Assembly: GCF_017876435.1 (NCBI RefSeq)
Contig: NZ_JAGIOA010000001.1
Span: 558,001-622,000, forward strand
Reading direction: 5' to 3'
DNA: 64,000 nt
Source of the DNA: Microbacterium phyllosphaerae
GTDB taxonomy: Bacteria; Actinomycetota; Actinomycetes; Actinomycetales; Microbacteriaceae
The notes under the pieces are model-generated. The model was given only the letters and a program-made list of their open reading frames with translations, was not told the DNA's origin and ran no database searches. Shown one piece after another: positions 16,664 through 29,796 of the stretch. The position numbers and the translations under genes were made by a program. Every line of letters starts with the position of its first letter. Position 1 is the stretch's first letter.

Positions 16664-17824
16664 GTGATTGTGGAACACCTGAGCCTGGTCGATTTCCGCA
16701 ATTACGCGACCGCTGATCTCGCCCTGCACAAGGGCCCCAACGTGCTCGTTGGTCGAAACGGCCAGGGAAAGACGAATCTCGCCGAGGCTGTCGTCTTCCT
16801 CGCGACCCTGGGTTCGCACCGAGTCTCATCCGATGCGCCCATGGTCCGCGAAGGTCAGGATTTCGCGATCATCCGTGCGCGTCTGTCGCACGGCGAGCGT
16901 CGCGTGCTCGTCGAGGTGCAGGTCAACAAGCAGGGGTCGAACAAGGCCCGCATCAACGGCTCGCCGTCGAAGACCAACGAACTCCCCCGCTACGCGCACG
17001 TCGTCCTGTTCGCTCCCGAAGACCTGCAGATCGTGCGGGGCGACCCCTCGGCGCGACGCCGCTTCGTCGACCAGCTGCTCATCCAGCGCACGCCGCGGAT
17101 GTCGTCGGTGCTCGCCGACTACGACCGCGTGCTCAAGCAGCGCAACGCTCTGCTCAAATCGGCGCGTGCTCGCGGCATCAAGGGCGAGGGTCTCAGCACG
17201 CTCGACGTGTGGGACGACAAGCTCGTGTCGCTCGGGGCCGAGATCATCACCGCCCGCCAGCGGCTCGCGACCGATCTGCAGCAGCCGGTGGCCGAGGCGT
17301 ATGCCGCGATCGCCGGTGAGGATCACCGCCCACAGCTCGACTGGGCGCTCTCGGTGCGAGGCGCAGACCCCGAAGAGGGAGTGGATGCTCCGGCCGAGAC
17401 CTCCGGCGACATCGCCGAGATGTTCCACGCAGCGCTTCTCGCGAAGAGGTCCAACGAACTCGACCGCGGCCTCACGCTCACCGGACCTCATCGCGACGAT
17501 CTGGTGCTGCGCGTCCGCGGTCTTCCGGTCAAAGGGTATGCGTCCCATGGCGAATCCTGGTCGGTGGCGCTCGCCCTGCGCCTCGCCTCCGCGGAGCTGC
17601 TGCGCAGCGAATCCCCCGCCGGCGACCCGGTGCTGATCCTCGATGACGTGTTCGCCGAGCTCGATGCCGACCGCCGGCAGCGCCTCGCGGCGCTGACCGC
17701 CGGATACGAGCAGGTGGTGGTGACCGCGGCGGTGGAGGAGGATATCCCCGAGGTCCTGCACGCCCACGTGGTGCGGATCTCGGCGGGAACCATCAGCGAC
17801 GAGAGAGAGGTGACCGATGACTGA
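16664..17824 (+). CDS. recF: DNA replication and repair protein RecF
   Basis: A 386-residue SMC-like ATPase that helps load RecA at single-strand gaps. Walker A is GRNGQGKTNL near residue 30, and the C-terminal Walker B is PVLILDDVFAELD. It begins with GTG at 16664; TAGGCT ends six bases before it, which suggests a leaderless transcript independent of the two surface-protein genes. It overlaps the following dciA gene by eight bases. Confidence 0.96.
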   Translation: MIVEHLSLVDFRNYATADLALHKGPNVLVGRNGQGKTNLAEAVVFLATLGSHRVSSDAPMVREGQDFAIIRARLSHGERRVLVEVQVNKQGSNKARINGSPSKTNELPRYAHVVLFAPEDLQIVRGDPSARRRFVDQLLIQRTPRMSSVLADYDRVLKQRNALLKSARARGIKGEGLSTLDVWDDKLVSLGAEIITARQRLATDLQQPVAEAYAAIAGEDHRPQLDWALSVRGADPEEGVDAPAETSGDIAEMFHAALLAKRSNELDRGLTLTGPHRDDLVLRVRGLPVKGYASHGESWSVALALRLASAELLRSESPAGDPVLILDDVFAELDADRRQRLAALTAGYEQVVVTAAVEEDIPEVLHAHVVRISAGTISDEREVTDD

Positions 17825-18320
17825 CGTCGCAGCCGTTCCGGCACCCGAGACCCCCGAGACCGTCGCCACCTACCTGCGTCTGCGTGGCCTCGCGCCGAGT
17901 TCGAAGTCGTGGAAGCGCAAGCGCCGCATCGTCACCGATGACGACAACGCTCCGTTCACCCCGGGGCGCGACCCGGGAGCGCTCGGCGCTGTGCTCGACA
18001 AGCTCAGTCGGGATTCGGGGTGGCAGAAGACGCTGGCTCGCGAAGACCTGGTGCGTCAGTGGGCCGATCTGGCCGGCAGCGACACCGCGAAGCACTCTGA
18101 GCCCGTCTCGCTCGAACGCGGTGTGCTCACCGTGAAGTGCGACTCGACGGCCTGGGCGAAGAACCTCCAGTACATGCGCGGGACGATCCTCACCGAGATC
18201 GGACGACGGTATCCGGATGCCGGTGTCGAGAATCTGCGCTTCATCGGACCGGACGTACCCTCGTGGAAATGGGGTCCCAGAGTCGTTCCAGGGCGGGGCC
18301 CGCGAGACACCTACGGGTAG
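17817..18320 (+). CDS. dciA: DciA family (DUF721) protein, probable helicase loader
   Basis: A 167-residue protein. An N-terminal variable basic segment is followed by the DUF721 core (about 60-160), including WADLAGSDTAKHSEPVSL and the segment VKCDSTAWAKNLQYM. DciA is the ancestral loader or operator of replicative helicase DnaB in bacteria lacking DnaC/DnaI. The position between recF and gyrB is typical of actinobacteria. Its start overlaps the recF stop codon. Confidence 0.9.
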   Translation: MTDVAAVPAPETPETVATYLRLRGLAPSSKSWKRKRRIVTDDDNAPFTPGRDPGALGAVLDKLSRDSGWQKTLAREDLVRQWADLAGSDTAKHSEPVSLERGVLTVKCDSTAWAKNLQYMRGTILTEIGRRYPDAGVENLRFIGPDVPSWKWGPRVVPGRGPRDTYG

Positions 18321-18396
18321 GACACCACGGATGGGGTCCGACACGCTCAGAGGGCCACAGGTGGCCGCTCAGCCGCATCTCGACACGAAAAGCCGC

Positions 18397-18402
18397 TAGA
18401 CT
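18397..18402 (+). promoter_or_regulatory. Possible -10 box upstream of gyrB
   Basis: TAGACT lies 36 bases before the gyrB ATG in the 118-base dciA-gyrB gap, a good actinobacterial -10 hexamer. No clear -35 is visible at 17-18 bases upstream. Confidence 0.4.
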
Positions 18403-18414
18403 GGGAGTTCGTGA

Positions 18415-20508
<2,094 letters not shown>

Positions 20509-20560
20509 CGCGTCCCCCGCGCCTGCATTCGTTCGACAACGACCGGAATCGACAACACAC

Positions 20561-23118
<2,558 letters not shown>

Positions 23119-23122
<4 letters not shown>

Positions 23123-23523
23123 GCACAGTAGCCGACAAGCTGGCGAAGAAGTCCACGCGCAAGACCGGAGGCAAGCAGGTCCGCCTGCGCCTCGTCTACG
23201 TCGATTTCTGGTCGGCCGTGAAGCTCTCGTTCCTGGGAGCCGTCGCGCTCGCCATCGTCACGATGGTGTCGTTCTTCCTCATCTACCTCGTGCTTCAGGC
23301 GACCGGCATCCTCACGCAGGCCGACGACTTCGTCGGCGTGATCACCGACAACTCGGTGCGCATCTCCGAGGTCGCCGGGCTTCCTCAGGTGATGGCCTTC
23401 GCCGCCGTCGTCTCGATCCTGAACCTCATCGTGTTCACCGTGCTCGGCGCGGTGATCGCCGGCATCTACAACGTCGCCGTGAAGGTGACCGGCGGACTGC
23501 TCGTCGGGTTCATGTCGAACTGA
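23119..23523 (+). CDS. DUF3566 transmembrane protein
   Basis: A 134-residue membrane protein with a basic N-terminus and two strong hydrophobic helices at about 35-60 and 92-118. The region from [18 protein letters not shown] onward is the DUF3566 pattern. It is encoded in an ATGA overlap with gyrA, as is usual in actinobacteria. Its function is unknown; the position suggests it is transcribed with gyrBA. Confidence 0.88.
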
Positions 23524-23536
23524 TCCCACGGATTCG

Positions 23537-23570
23537 AAGAAGGGCGGATGCTGCGGCATCCGCCCTTCTT
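23537..23570. terminator. Bidirectional terminator between the gyrA operon and the VIT-family gene
   Basis: A 15-base perfect stem (AAGAAGGGCGGATGC at 23537-23551, its complement at 23556-23570) around a TGCG loop, between two convergent genes. The ends are AA/TT rich on both strands. Confidence 0.9.
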
Positions 23571-23574
23571 GCGT

Positions 23575-24285
23575 CTAGACCACCCCGGTCGTGCCGAGAA
23601 GCGTGCCGATCACCCAGGTGATCAGCAGGGCGAGCGCCCCGCCGAGGACGAGCCGCACGGATGCTCGGAGGGGTGGCGACCCGCCGATCTTCGCAGACAC
23701 CGTTCCCGTGACGGCGAGGGCCAGGAGGACGGCGATGAAGGTGACGGGAACCCGCCACTCGGGTGGGGGCAGCAGGATGGCCAGAAGCGGGAGCAGGGCG
23801 CCGAGCGTGAAGGCGATCGCCGACGACAGCGCCGCGTGCCAGGGGTTCACGAGGTCGTCCTGATCGATCCCCAGTTCCACCTCGAGGTGCGCGGCGAGGG
23901 CGTCGTGCGCGGTGAGCTCCTCGGCGACGGTGCGTGCCGTCTCCTCGCTGAGTCCGCGGTGTCGGTACAGGGCGGTGAGTTCGGCGAGCTCGGCGTCGGG
24001 CATGGTCCGAAGCTCCTCACGCTCCTTCGCGATCAGTGCCCTCTCGCTGTCGCGCTGGCTGCTGACCGACACGTACTCGCCGAGGGCCATCGAGATCGCG
24101 CCGCCCACCAGACCCGCGAGGCCTGCGGTGAGCAGTGCCGCGTTGTCGGTCGTGGCACCGGCGACGCCGACGACGAGGGATGCGACCGAGACGATGCCGT
24201 CGTTCGCGCCGAGCACGCCGGCGCGCAGCCAGTTCAACCGCTGTCCGAGCCCTGCTCCGTGCGGTTCGCCCTCGTGTGCGCTCAT
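23575..24285 (-). CDS. VIT1/CCC1 family Fe/Mn transporter
   Basis: A 236-residue membrane protein of the VIT family, which moves ferrous iron or manganese out of the cytoplasm. The N-terminal helix contains LRAGVLGANDGIVSVASLVVGV, and a following segment contains GGAISMALGEYVSVSSQRD; both are family hallmarks. A hydrophilic metal-binding loop (about 95-150) separates this from three C-terminal helices. ATG 24285 (MSAHEGEPHG) was chosen; the frame continues upstream without conserved sequence. It converges on the gyrA operon. Confidence 0.9.
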   Translation of the reverse strand: MSAHEGEPHGAGLGQRLNWLRAGVLGANDGIVSVASLVVGVAGATTDNAALLTAGLAGLVGGAISMALGEYVSVSSQRDSERALIAKEREELRTMPDAELAELTALYRHRGLSEETARTVAEELTAHDALAAHLEVELGIDQDDLVNPWHAALSSAIAFTLGALLPLLAILLPPPEWRVPVTFIAVLLALAVTGTVSAKIGGSPPLRASVRLVLGGALALLITWVIGTLLGTTGVV

Positions 24286-24424
24286 GGGCTCAGTGAAGCA
24301 GATCGTCGCACGCACCGCGCCCCCTTCGGGCCGTGCCAGATCTGACGAGCACTACGGAAAACCCGAACTCGGGAGTCCGGTTGCCTCGGTGTCGGCGCGA
24401 TCCGCACCGCCGTACCTTGGAGAC

Positions 24425-25693
24425 ATGACGACACAGACTGCCACGCCCCCACCGGCGACGGCCTCGAAGCCGCCGCTGCGCATCTTCCTCTCGATCCTGC
24501 ATCTGGCGGGCATCGGGATCATCGGCGGCTTCATCTTCGCGACCCTTTCCGGACTCTTGGGCACAGGCCTCGGTCTGCTCTTCGCGGCCGGCATCGGCGT
24601 CGTGCTCCTCGTCGGGTTCGTCTACGCGCTGTTCGGCGTCGGCTGGTTCGAGGTCGCCCGCGTCGGTGCCCTCTACAACGCTCCGATCGCCCCGCTGCGC
24701 TGGCGACCGCGTGATCGGCCCGGCTTCGCGGGCTGGCTGCGCTCGCTCGGACGCCAGGCGATCGACGGCCGCATGTGGCGGGCGCTCGCGAACTTCGCGA
24801 TCACGGCCGTGCTCGGCTGGATCGTGCTGCGCCTCGCCTGGGGCGTCGTGTGGTCGATCGTGATCTGCTTCGCCCCGCTCACGGGGACGGATGCCGTGAT
24901 CGGGCCGTTCGGCGGAGGTGGCATCGACGCCTCCTGGGCGCCGCTCGTCGGCATCCTCGGTCTTGCCGCCTCGCTCGCCGGGATGATCGGTCTCGCCCTG
25001 CTGCACCGCGTGCTCTCGCTGTCGATCGTGATCCGCAGCCGCGAGGCTGAACTCACGGAGCGTGTGCGCACCAGCACCGCCCAGCGGGAGGGCGCCGTGC
25101 GCGCCGCCGACGTGGAGCGCACTCGCATCGAACGCGACCTGCACGACGGCGTCCAGCCGCGGCTCGTCTCGGTCGGCATGACCCTGGGCCTCGCGCAGCA
25201 GAAGATCGACGACGACCCGGATGCCGCGAAAGAGCTGATCGCCGAGGCGCATACCTCGACCAAGGCCGCCATCACCGAACTGCGACAGCTCGCCCGCGGC
25301 ATCCATGCCTCGGTGCTCGACGATCGTGGCCTCGACGCGGCTCTGTCTGCGTTGGCCGGCCGGTCGCACATCCCGGTGAGCCTCGACGTCCGGATGGACG
25401 GACGCTGCAGCCGTGAAGCGGAGGCCGCCGTGTACTTCTCGATCGCCGAATCGCTCACGAACGCCGCGAAGCACTCCCGGGCCAGCGAGGCCAGGGTGAC
25501 CGTGCGACTGCGTGAAGGCGGGGTGCTGTGGGCCCGCGTCGAGGACAACGGCATGGGCGGCGCTCAGGTGCAGCCCGGTGGTGGCCTCGACGGCATCGCG
25601 AACCGCATCCTCGCCGCAGGCGGAACCTTCCGCCTCGAGAGCCCCGTGGGCGGACCGACCAGCCTGGAGGTGAACGTGCCATGCGCATCCTGA
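24425..25693 (+). CDS. Two-component sensor histidine kinase (NarL/DesK type)
   Basis: A 422-residue membrane kinase. About four hydrophobic segments form the N-terminal sensor (20-200). A HisKA_3 dimerisation domain follows, with phospho-acceptor His in ERDLHDGVQPR, then a HATPase domain with the N-box ESLTNAAKHSRAS and the G-box DNGMGGA. The ATG at 24425 is preceded by TACCTT six bases upstream, consistent with a leaderless promoter. Its stop overlaps the response regulator gene by 13 bases. The signal is unknown; cell-envelope stress is a common theme in this class. Confidence 0.92.
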   Translation: MTTQTATPPPATASKPPLRIFLSILHLAGIGIIGGFIFATLSGLLGTGLGLLFAAGIGVVLLVGFVYALFGVGWFEVARVGALYNAPIAPLRWRPRDRPGFAGWLRSLGRQAIDGRMWRALANFAITAVLGWIVLRLAWGVVWSIVICFAPLTGTDAVIGPFGGGGIDASWAPLVGILGLAASLAGMIGLALLHRVLSLSIVIRSREAELTERVRTSTAQREGAVRAADVERTRIERDLHDGVQPRLVSVGMTLGLAQQKIDDDPDAAKELIAEAHTSTKAAITELRQLARGIHASVLDDRGLDAALSALAGRSHIPVSLDVRMDGRCSREAEAAVYFSIAESLTNAAKHSRASEARVTVRLREGGVLWARVEDNGMGGAQVQPGGGLDGIANRILAAGGTFRLESPVGGPTSLEVNVPCAS

Positions 25694-26367
25694 TCTGCGA
25701 GGACTCGGTCCTGCTGCGCGAAGGACTCGTGCGCCTTCTCGAGGATGCCGCCCACACCGTGGTCGCGGCACTCCCCGACACCGAGGGACTGGTCGAGGCA
25801 GTGGTCGAGACCGACCCGGAGCTCTGCATCCTCGATGTGCGGCTCCCCCCGACGTTCACCGACGAGGGCATCCGTGCGGCACTCGGCCTCCGCGCCACGA
25901 ACCCGGCTCTTCCGCTGCTCGTGCTCTCCCAGTACGTCGAGGAGCGGTACGCCTCGGACCTCATCGCGGCCCAGGGTGGCCCGCTCGGCTACCTGCTGAA
26001 GGACCGCGTGGCCGATGTCTCGGAGTTCCTCGGGTCCGTCCAGCGGATCTCCGAGGGCGCGACCGTGCTCGACCCGGAGGTCGTGGCCCAGCTGCTGACA
26101 CGGCGCAACCGCGACGATCGGATGCAGCGGCTCACCGAACGCGAGCGCACCGTGCTGGCGCTCATCGCCGAGGGCAAGTCGAACCAGGCGATCGCCGGGT
26201 TGCTCTTCCTCTCTGAGGCCAGCGTCGAGAAGCACATCACCGCGATCTTCCAGAAGCTGGGTTTCGAGCAGGGAGAGTCGGGCAACCGGCGCGTGCTCGC
26301 CGCCCTCGCACACATCGAGAACACCGGGGGCCCGACGCCGACCGGACAGACAGGAGTGGGACGATGA
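25681..26367 (+). CDS. LuxR/NarL-type response regulator
   Basis: A 228-residue regulator with a receiver domain (acceptor Asp in CILDVRLPP, conserved Lys in YLLKDRV) and a C-terminal LuxR helix-turn-helix (LTERERTVLALIAEGKSNQAIA, then SEASVEKHITAIFQKL). The ATG at 25681 lies inside the kinase gene, so the pair is translationally coupled. It should be phosphorylated by the upstream kinase and may control the downstream DUF4097-like gene. Confidence 0.94.
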   Translation: MRILICEDSVLLREGLVRLLEDAAHTVVAALPDTEGLVEAVVETDPELCILDVRLPPTFTDEGIRAALGLRATNPALPLLVLSQYVEERYASDLIAAQGGPLGYLLKDRVADVSEFLGSVQRISEGATVLDPEVVAQLLTRRNRDDRMQRLTERERTVLALIAEGKSNQAIAGLLFLSEASVEKHITAIFQKLGFEQGESGNRRVLAALAHIENTGGPTPTGQTGVGR

Positions 26368-27287
26368 CCACGAACGACGACTTCCAGGGCGGACACACGC
26401 CGTTCACTCCCCCGCCGGCCACCCCTCCGGAGCCGGCGGCACCGACACCCGCACCGACTCGCTCGGAAGACGGGGGTCGCTCCTCGGGAGCGACCGCGGT
26501 CATGATCCTCACCGCAGTGGTGGGCGGAATGGCTCTGATCGGCTCGGGAGCGACCGCTGCGGTCGCCGCGACCGGCAGTCTGGTCGCCGCGTCGACCGAG
26601 GGCACGGACTCGGTGCTGTCCGAGGATGCATCCGGCATCCAGCGGATCGACCTCGACGTGGATGCAGGGAACATGCGGATCGAGTTCGGTGACGTCGACG
26701 ACGCGGAGCTCGCGGTGACCAACAGCCGTGGTCCGGCGTGGACGCTCGAACGAGACGGCGACTCCCTGGTCGTGCGCAGCCCCGAGTTCGAATTCGGATG
26801 GTGGTTCGGCAGCTGGTTCGGCGACGACCAGTCGGCGGTGCTCACGCTCCCCGAGAGCCTGCGGGACGGTGCCTTGGACGCCGACCTGACCCTCGATGCC
26901 GGGAGCCTCGACGTGGTCGGCGACTTCGGCGCCCTCGACATCACGGTCAACGCGGGAGCGGTCGACCTGGAGGGCGCGGCGACCGGGCTGAGCATCGACA
27001 TGAGTGCCGGTCGTGCCGACGCCGTGCTCGACGGGGTGGACACGGCCGACCTCAGCGTCTCCGCCGGTGATCTCAACGTCGAACTCACGGGGGGTGCGCC
27101 GTCGCAGACGACGATCGACGTGAGCGCCGGATCCCTCGATCTCACGGTGCCCGACGAGTCGTACACGATCACCCAGGACGTCAGCGCGGGCTCGCTCGAC
27201 GCCAAAGTCGACCAGGCATCGGGCGCCCGGCGCACGATCGACGTCTCGCTCTCCGCAGGCAGCGTGACGATCCGTCCGGGCGGCTGA
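26364..27287 (+). CDS. Membrane-anchored DUF4097-like beta-repeat protein
   Basis: A 307-residue protein. Residues 1-35 are Pro/Thr-rich and cytoplasmic, one hydrophobic helix spans about 45-75, and the rest is repeated short beta-strand units (LDVDAGNMRIEF, LDAGSLDVVGDFGALDITV, SAGSLDLTV, SAGSVTIRPGG). This is the pattern of DUF4097-type right-handed beta-solenoids. It overlaps the response regulator gene by four bases and is the last gene of that operon. A role as an envelope component controlled by, or feeding, the two-component system is inference. Confidence 0.82.
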   Translation: MTTNDDFQGGHTPFTPPPATPPEPAAPTPAPTRSEDGGRSSGATAVMILTAVVGGMALIGSGATAAVAATGSLVAASTEGTDSVLSEDASGIQRIDLDVDAGNMRIEFGDVDDAELAVTNSRGPAWTLERDGDSLVVRSPEFEFGWWFGSWFGDDQSAVLTLPESLRDGALDADLTLDAGSLDVVGDFGALDITVNAGAVDLEGAATGLSIDMSAGRADAVLDGVDTADLSVSAGDLNVELTGGAPSQTTIDVSAGSLDLTVPDESYTITQDVSAGSLDAKVDQASGARRTIDVSLSAGSVTIRPGG

Positions 27288-27294
27288 TCCCCCT

Positions 27295-27328
27295 CGAGGG
27301 CGGGGATCCGTGGGGGTCCCCGCCCTCG
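27295..27328 (+). terminator. Terminator after the two-component operon
   Basis: Perfect 12-base stem (CGAGGGCGGGGA at 27295-27306, TCCCCGCCCTCG at 27317-27328) directly after the operon and ahead of the tRNA genes. Confidence 0.85.
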
Positions 27329-27372
27329 ATTGGGTAATTCGGGAAATCTCCGGTAAAGTTTCGGAGGTTGAC

Positions 27373-27446
27373 GGGCCCATAGCTCAGGCGGTTAGAGCGC
27401 TTCACTGATAATGAAGAGGTCCCAGGTTCAAGTCCTGGTGGGCCCA
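27373..27446 (+). tRNA. tRNA-Ile (anticodon GAT)
   Basis: A 74-base cloverleaf: acceptor GGGCCCA pairing with TGGGCCC, D-arm GCTC/GAGC, anticodon stem CTTCA/TGAAG with GAT at 27407-27409, and T-arm CCAGG with GTTCAAG loop. No CCA is encoded. Confidence 0.97.
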
Positions 27447-27471
27447 CTCCTCAACTCAATATTTCCCTCAC

Positions 27472-27544
27472 GGGGCCTTAGCTCAGTTGGTAGAGCGCCT
27501 GCTTTGCAAGCAGGATGTCAGGAGTTCGAATCTCCTAGGCTCCA
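27472..27544 (+). tRNA. tRNA-Ala (anticodon TGC)
   Basis: A 73-base cloverleaf with anticodon stem CCTGC/GCAGG, TGC at 27505-27507 and a T-loop TTCGAAT. It lies 25 bases after tRNA-Ile, so the two are probably co-transcribed. The Ile-Ala pair outside an rRNA operon near the origin is common in actinobacteria. Confidence 0.97.
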
Positions 27545-27562
27545 CACTGTGTTGAGACAGTT

Positions 27563-27594
27563 CGAGAAGGCCCCGCTTCGGCGGGGCCTTCTCG
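27563..27594 (+). terminator. Terminator after the tRNA pair
   Basis: A 14-base perfect GC-rich stem (CGAGAAGGCCCCGC) closed by a TTCG tetraloop and followed by TTTGT. It also lies just beyond the stop of the convergent lipoprotein gene. Confidence 0.93.
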
Positions 27595-27606
27595 TTTGTA
27601 TGGGTG

Positions 27607-28164
27607 TCAGGGCATCGTCTGCTCGGAGAGCTCGTTGGTGGCGGTGTCACAGGTCGTGATGCGCCACACGGCGGAGCCGCCGTCGATCTCTCGCGCCATC
27701 TCGACGATCAGCGGACTCGGCCACTGCTCTCCCGATGCCATCGCCGCCACGATCGCACCGCTGCCGGGGCTCTGCTCCGCCTCGGTGAGTTCCACATCGC
27801 CCGACGAGAGGACCTCGAAGGACCGCACGTCGACGATCGACTCCATCCCGAAGCTCGGGTCGTCCACGCGCTCGCCCCACATGTCGGTCTTCGAGGAGAC
27901 GCTGCGGATGCGCCACACCCACTGCTCGTTCAGGTACTCGAGGCGGAGTCCGACGACGCTGCCGCCCACCGCGGCCGACTCCGACGGCAGCCCCTCGAGG
28001 AAGTCCGTCGGCCACGTGAACTCCGGCGGCGTGCAGGTTCCGGGATAGTTCTCGCCGACGGCCTGCGGAGGCGCCGGCGTACCGGCTCCCGTCGAGCATC
28101 CGGTCAGGACGCCGATCGCACCCGCGAGGAGGATCCCCAGAACCACACGCACATCTCGCTTCAT
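27607..28164 (-). CDS. Putative lipoprotein
   Basis: A 185-residue protein with a basic N-terminus, a hydrophobic stretch and a lipobox (GVLTGC, Cys23), so it is probably a lipid-anchored extracellular protein. The mature part has two further cysteines (GTCTPP and TTCDTA) and no domain I recognise. ATG 28164 is preceded by GGAGGGG. Its upstream region contains the oriC-like element at 28210-28285. Confidence 0.75.
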   Translation of the reverse strand: MKRDVRVVLGILLAGAIGVLTGCSTGAGTPAPPQAVGENYPGTCTPPEFTWPTDFLEGLPSESAAVGGSVVGLRLEYLNEQWVWRIRSVSSKTDMWGERVDDPSFGMESIVDVRSFEVLSSGDVELTEAEQSPGSGAIVAAMASGEQWPSPLIVEMAREIDGGSAVWRITTCDTATNELSEQTMP

Positions 28165-28209
28165 CGCCCCTCCGTCTTCCGGCGTCCAGAGCCTATCCGC
28201 TGCATCTCG

Positions 28210-28285
28210 TCCACAGGTGTTAACAACCCTGTTAACAACCCCGGAGCGCCATTCCACAGGTGTGGATGGATCTGTTAACAACTCG
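28210..28285. promoter_or_regulatory. oriC-like cluster of DnaA-box-like and GTTAAC motifs
   Basis: It holds three GTTAAC hexamers (28219, 28231, 28274) and three CCACA/TGTGG elements, including a TTCCACAGGTGTGGATGG cluster at 28252-28269. Bases 28210-28225 (TCCACAGGTGTTAACA) are identical to oriC 12463-12478. Bases 28222-28241 are an exact inverted copy of 36069-36088. It lies in the divergent gap between the lipoprotein gene and the 28411 gene. Confidence 0.65.
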
Positions 28286-28410
28286 GACGCCCGAAAAGAA
28301 CGGAGGGGTTCCTTGTTTTCCGAGTGTCAGAAGCCGACGCCGTTGCCACGCTGGCCGCCGGTTCGCAACCCCCCTTTTCAGGTCGCGACCCCCGGCGTAG
28401 CGTGCCGGGC

Positions 28411-28692
28411 ATGAGCGACGCGAAGACGATGATTCAGACAGAGGTGGTCTTCGACGGGACGAGTTACCTTCTCGCCCAGGATCAGGATGTCGGAGACCTC
28501 CGACATCGCATCGAGGCTGCGGCGAAGACCGGAGGGACCTTCATCGATGTCGTCGTGGTCGGCAACAGATCCGTCAGTCTGCTGATCACGCCGACAAGCC
28601 GAGTCGCGATCAGCGTGGCGACGGTGGCATATGACCCGCGCGACACGGGCGACATCGACTTCCCGTACAGCGGGTACTACGACGTCCTCTGA
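28411..28692 (+). CDS. Hypothetical protein
   Basis: A 93-residue soluble protein starting MSDAKTMIQTEVVFDG. No motif is recognised; the sequence alternates hydrophobic strands (FIDVVVVGNRSVSLLI) with acidic loops. The start is supported by a TAGCGT hexamer seven bases before the ATG, consistent with a leaderless transcript. It converges on the LysR gene. Confidence 0.7.
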   Translation: MSDAKTMIQTEVVFDGTSYLLAQDQDVGDLRHRIEAAAKTGGTFIDVVVVGNRSVSLLITPTSRVAISVATVAYDPRDTGDIDFPYSGYYDVL

Positions 28693-28702
28693 GGTTCGCG
28701 GG

Positions 28703-29623
28703 TCAGGCGGGTCGAGCGGCGGTGAGTGTCTCAGCCGCGTCGTGGAGGCACTCGATGAAGGCGGCGCAGACCGCGCTCTCGTCGGTGCGGGCCTGGCGCG
28801 CGGCCATGAGCCTCGTCGTCGGCGACCCGGCGAGAGGGATCACCGCGATCGACGGGGGAACCAGCTGTCGCACGGACTCAGGCAGGATGCTCGCGCCGAC
28901 GCCGGCCGCGACGAACCCGAGCGCCGTCTCCTGGTGCACGACCTCCTCGGCGATGCGCATGGCGCCCGGGGTGATCCCGAGCACTTCGTGCACCCGATCG
29001 ACATACCCCGGCATGACTGAGCGAGGGTAGGCGATCATAGGGACCTCGAGGATCTCGGCCGCGGTGACCTCCGCGCGAGACGCGAGGCCGTGTGTGACCG
29101 GTACACACATCACCAGTCTCTCCTCGAACACGACCTCGGTGATCAGCTCGGGAGCCCTCGCATCCGACAGCGCGGACTCGTCGCGCACCAGCCCGACATC
29201 GAGCGTCCCGTCACGGAGGCGGTCGATCTGCTCTCCCGATGTCAGGGGCACCAGGGACAGCGTGACGCGGTCACGGCGGGAGCGGAACAGGCGCACCACC
29301 TCGGGGAGCACGGTGTAGTTCGCCGAGCTCACGAACCCGGCGGTGAGCTGACCCGCCAGGCCGTCGACATAGTCGCGCATCTCGCCGCGCACGGCGTCGA
29401 CCTCGTCGAGGATCCTCCGCGCGCGCTCCTGCAGATGGCGGCCGGCGGGCGTCAGCGTCACGCGCCGAGTGCTGCGGTCGAACAGCGGCACGCCGACCTC
29501 TCGCTCGAGTCGGCCGACCTGCACGCTCAGCGGGGGTTGCGACATGTGCAGACGCCGTGCCGCCCGCCCGAAGTGGAGCTCGTCAGCGACAGCCATGAAG
29601 TAGCGCAGCTGACGGAGTTCCAT
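28703..29623 (-). CDS. LysR family transcriptional regulator
   Basis: A 306-residue regulator with the N-terminal winged helix MELRQLRYFMAVADELHFGR and LHMSQPPLSVQVGRLE, followed by a two-lobe substrate-binding domain (about 90-295). The ATG at 29623 has TATCGT six bases upstream, so translation is probably leaderless. It is divergent from the class I glutamine amidotransferase-like hydrolase gene (start 29793), which is its most likely target; the effector is unknown. Confidence 0.93.
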   Translation of the reverse strand: MELRQLRYFMAVADELHFGRAARRLHMSQPPLSVQVGRLEREVGVPLFDRSTRRVTLTPAGRHLQERARRILDEVDAVRGEMRDYVDGLAGQLTAGFVSSANYTVLPEVVRLFRSRRDRVTLSLVPLTSGEQIDRLRDGTLDVGLVRDESALSDARAPELITEVVFEERLVMCVPVTHGLASRAEVTAAEILEVPMIAYPRSVMPGYVDRVHEVLGITPGAMRIAEEVVHQETALGFVAAGVGASILPESVRQLVPPSIAVIPLAGSPTTRLMAARQARTDESAVCAAFIECLHDAAETLTAARPA

Positions 29624-29769
29624 CTCGGAACGATACGTGCCGTGTATTACCGCCGCGTTACACGTGGATTGCGAGCAAAGCGCTATCAATCCGAAGGGGA
29701 AAACGTATTTGACCTGGGGTTGTCGCGAGGCTTTATCTGGAAGCGGAACGTGATGGAGGGACCAGCACC

Positions 29770-29796
29770 ATGACCGCACCCCGGGTCGCAGAATGA
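29770..29796 (+). CDS. Eight-codon mini-ORF overlapping the next start codon
   Basis: ATG at 29770 encodes only MTAPRVAE and stops in an ATGA overlap with the next gene. GGAGGG lies about 14 bases upstream. It could be a leader peptide coupling translation, the stub of a lost upstream gene, or chance. Confidence 0.3.
   Translation: MTAPRVAE

Noticed and set aside
27373..27544. Part of a 16S-23S rRNA spacer (tRNA-Ile plus tRNA-Ala)
   Set aside because: No rRNA sequence flanks the pair; protein genes and terminators lie on both sides.
28219..28279. GTTAAC motifs as ordinary restriction sites or chance palindromes
   Set aside because: They recur only beside DnaA-box-like sequence at oriC, 28.2 and 36.1 kb, within longer exact matches, so chance alone is a poor explanation.
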